Shown: positions 6,855 to 7,983 of the stretch, one piece after another
Layout of the letters: each line of letters opens with the position of its first letter
How positions within the stretch are numbered: the first letter of the stretch is position 1
Assembly: GCA_018623785.1 (NCBI GenBank)
Contig: JAAZVD010000060.1
Location: forward strand, 1 to 7,983
Source: Bacteroidota bacterium
Lineage (GTDB): Bacteria; Bacteroidota; Rhodothermia; Rhodothermales; UBA10348
Length of the DNA stretch: 7,983 nt
Direction of reading: 5' to 3'
Program-made: the position numbers and the translations under genes
The notes under the pieces: model-generated
Told to the model about the DNA's origin: nothing
The model's input: the letters and a program-made list of their open reading frames with translations, nothing else
Database searches by the model: none

Positions 6855-6870
6855 TTTAGTCATGGCTAAA
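6855..6870 (+). promoter_or_regulatory. DtxR/MntR-type operator-like palindrome before the metal-uptake genes
   Basis: TTTAGTCATGGCTAAA is a near-perfect palindrome: 14 of 16 positions match its reverse complement, with one mispaired base pair. The TTTAG-N6-CTAAA form resembles operators of the DtxR/MntR/TroR family of Mn- or Fe-sensing repressors and not the TGTTAT-type Zur box. It lies 54 bases upstream of the metal-binding lipoprotein start. A possible -10 element, TAGTAT (6886-6891), follows 15 bases later, so the palindrome would cover the -35 region, as expected for a repressor site. The regulator itself is not in the window. A second short perfect palindrome, GATCATGATC, is at 6828-6837. 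Confidence 0.5.
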
Positions 6871-6924
6871 ACATGAAGGTGGTTGTAGTATGCGTTTTTA
6901 TTCAGCCAACACACCCCTGCCTGC

Positions 6925-7872
6925 ATGTTTCATCGCCTTCTCATCGTGCTGCTCCCGTTGCTTTTCGGTTGCGTGACACCGGAGAGTAATGAGCGTGCCC
7001 CAGTATCTACAGCCAACCCGCTTAAGGTTGTCTCGACCACCAGCATGATTACAGACCTGGTGCAGCAGGTTGGCGGTGAGTGGGTGGCGGTACATGGTTT
7101 GATGGGTCCTGGCGTCGATCCTCATCTGTTTCAGGCCAGTGAAGGCGATGTTTCGGCCATGTCCCGCGCCGATGTAATTCTCTACAACGGGTTGCATTTG
7201 GAAGGCAAGATGGGTGCCATCTTTGAGCAGATGCACGAGCGGGGACGGAACGTGCACGCCGTTGCCGGAGGGATCGCATCGAATGATCTGCTTGTCTCGG
7301 AGCGATATTCAGGCAGCTTCGATCCGCATATCTGGTTCGATCCGGGATTATGGCAGCAGGCAGCTTACCGCGTCGGCGAAATCCTGGCTACCACCGATTC
7401 GCTTCATGCAGGTGCCTACCGGGCAAGGGCAGCCAGCTACGCCGACAGCGTGGCCGCTCTTTTTGAGCAGGCCTATATCGATCTATCCGTCATACCGGAA
7501 AACAATCGGGTTCTGATTACTTCGCATGATGCTTTCGGCTACTTCGGCCGCGCATTCGATCTGGAAGTTCACGGGTTACAAGGGATCAGTACGGCGCTGG
7601 AAGCCGGAACGTCGGGTATCCGCGATCTGGCTGAATTCGTGGCAGAAAACCAGATACCTGCCCTCTTTCTGGAGTCATCCATATCGCCGAGAGGTATCGA
7701 GGCTGTCAAGGAAGCCGTAATGGCGCGCGGCTTCAATGTCAGTATCGGCGGAACGCTGTACGGCGATGCTTTGGGCGGTCCCGGTTCGCCGGCCGAAACC
7801 TATCGGGGTATGCTCAAAACAAACGTCGAAACCATTGTGAGAGGGCTTACGAGGCGCCCGGAACAGTCATGA
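6925..7872 (+). CDS. Metal ABC transporter substrate-binding lipoprotein (TroA/ZnuA family)
   Basis: A 315-residue cluster A-I (family 9) solute-binding protein that captures Mn2+ or Zn2+ outside the inner membrane for an ABC importer. The signal MFHRLLIVLLPLLFGC ends in a lipobox with C16, then a short polar linker. Family motifs are VVSTTSMITDLVQQVGG (35-51), GPGVDPHLF (61-69), NGLHLEGKM (88-96), FDPHIWFDP (132-140), SHDAFGYF (200-207) and LYGDALG (278-284). By alignment to TroA, the metal ligands are H67, H135, H201 and D281. A histidine at the third position matches TroA and ZnuA, whereas PsaA/MntC-type Mn proteins have glutamate there. There is no His-rich loop of the kind found in many ZnuA proteins. 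The upstream DtxR-like palindrome points to Mn or Fe control. The stop overlaps the next ATG as ATGA, so it is co-translated with the ATPase. There is no Shine-Dalgarno sequence at ATG 6925. Confidence 0.93.
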   Translation: MFHRLLIVLLPLLFGCVTPESNERAPVSTANPLKVVSTTSMITDLVQQVGGEWVAVHGLMGPGVDPHLFQASEGDVSAMSRADVILYNGLHLEGKMGAIFEQMHERGRNVHAVAGGIASNDLLVSERYSGSFDPHIWFDPGLWQQAAYRVGEILATTDSLHAGAYRARAASYADSVAALFEQAYIDLSVIPENNRVLITSHDAFGYFGRAFDLEVHGLQGISTALEAGTSGIRDLAEFVAENQIPALFLESSISPRGIEAVKEAVMARGFNVSIGGTLYGDALGGPGSPAETYRGMLKTNVETIVRGLTRRPEQS

Positions 7873-7983
7873 ACCAACGACCATCCACCGCGCAGTTGGC
7901 TATCGAGGTGCGTGACCTGACTGTAGCCTACCGGGAGAAACCGGTCCTCTTGGATATTAACCTCTGCGTGCCCACAGGCGCTC
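7869..7983 (+). CDS. Metal ABC transporter ATP-binding protein, N-terminal part, runs off the right edge
   Basis: ATG 7869 overlaps the stop of the binding-protein gene (ATGA). The frame is open for 38 codons to the window edge. The visible sequence contains AIEVRDLTVAYREKPVLLDI (11-30) and then NLCVPTGA, the standard start of an ABC importer ATPase: a first beta strand, the A-loop aromatic Y21 and the approach to Walker A, which lies just beyond the edge. From its position behind a TroA/ZnuA-type binding protein, it should energise uptake of the same metal, in the manner of TroB, ZnuC or MntB. A permease gene is expected next. The exact subfamily cannot be settled from 38 residues. Confidence 0.85.
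   Translation, partial: MNQRPSTAQLAIEVRDLTVAYREKPVLLDINLCVPTGA

Noticed and set aside
6890..6976. A 28-codon frame starting at ATG 6890 before the metal-binding lipoprotein gene, considered as a leader peptide
   Set aside because: It has no ribosome binding site, overlaps the signal-peptide codons of the real gene in another frame, and sits just after the likely -10 region.

Overview
The window looks like chromosomal DNA from a moderately GC-rich bacterium. It is most compatible with the Bacteroidota/Rhodothermota side of the tree, such as a Rhodothermales-like marine lineage. This placement is an inference from three things: mostly absent Shine-Dalgarno sequences, the protein styles (a tandem exporter pair, a PD40 beta-propeller lipoprotein, a TroA-like metal-binding lipoprotein) and one perfect Bacteroidetes-type TAnnTTTG box. 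There is no rRNA, tRNA, CRISPR array, insertion sequence or phage gene, and no sign of recent transfer. Most of the window is ordinary housekeeping and transport DNA.

Layout. Positions 1-251 (minus) hold the N-terminal part of an unrecognised protein that runs off the left edge. Positions 437-778 (minus) hold a small STAS-domain protein of the anti-sigma-factor-antagonist type, with a good candidate promoter at 819-847 and a strong intrinsic terminator at 371-397. Divergent from it, 1016-2818 and 2815-4614 (plus) encode two type IV (MsbA/Mdl-like) ABC exporter half-transporters, coupled by a GTGA stop/start overlap with a clear GGAGG ribosome binding site. Their ATPase motifs are complementary: the first lacks the catalytic glutamate and the second has a deviant signature, so they should form a heterodimer with one active and one degenerate ATP site. 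Convergent with them, 4634-5434 (minus) encodes a thioredoxin-TPR protein of the YbbN/CnoX family with an intact WCGPC active site. Positions 5594-6745 (plus) encode a lipoprotein with a TolB-like PD40 beta-propeller, followed by a very long GC-rich hairpin.

The right end starts a metal-uptake operon. A TroA/ZnuA-like lipoprotein (6925-7872) overlaps by ATGA the start of an ABC ATPase (7869 to the edge). The promoter region carries a 16-bp near-palindrome, TTTAGTCATGGCTAAA (6855-6870), of the DtxR/MntR operator type. This suggests repression by manganese or iron, although the His-His-His-Asp ligand set of the binding protein alone would also allow zinc.

The genes form independent units: stress or sigma regulation (STAS), export (ABC pair), protein quality control (YbbN/CnoX), an envelope propeller protein and metal import. 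I found no convincing novel multi-gene system. The items most worth a second look are the asymmetric ATP sites of the exporter, the metal-regulator-like operator, and the redox-active CnoX-like protein with its conserved C-terminal tail.
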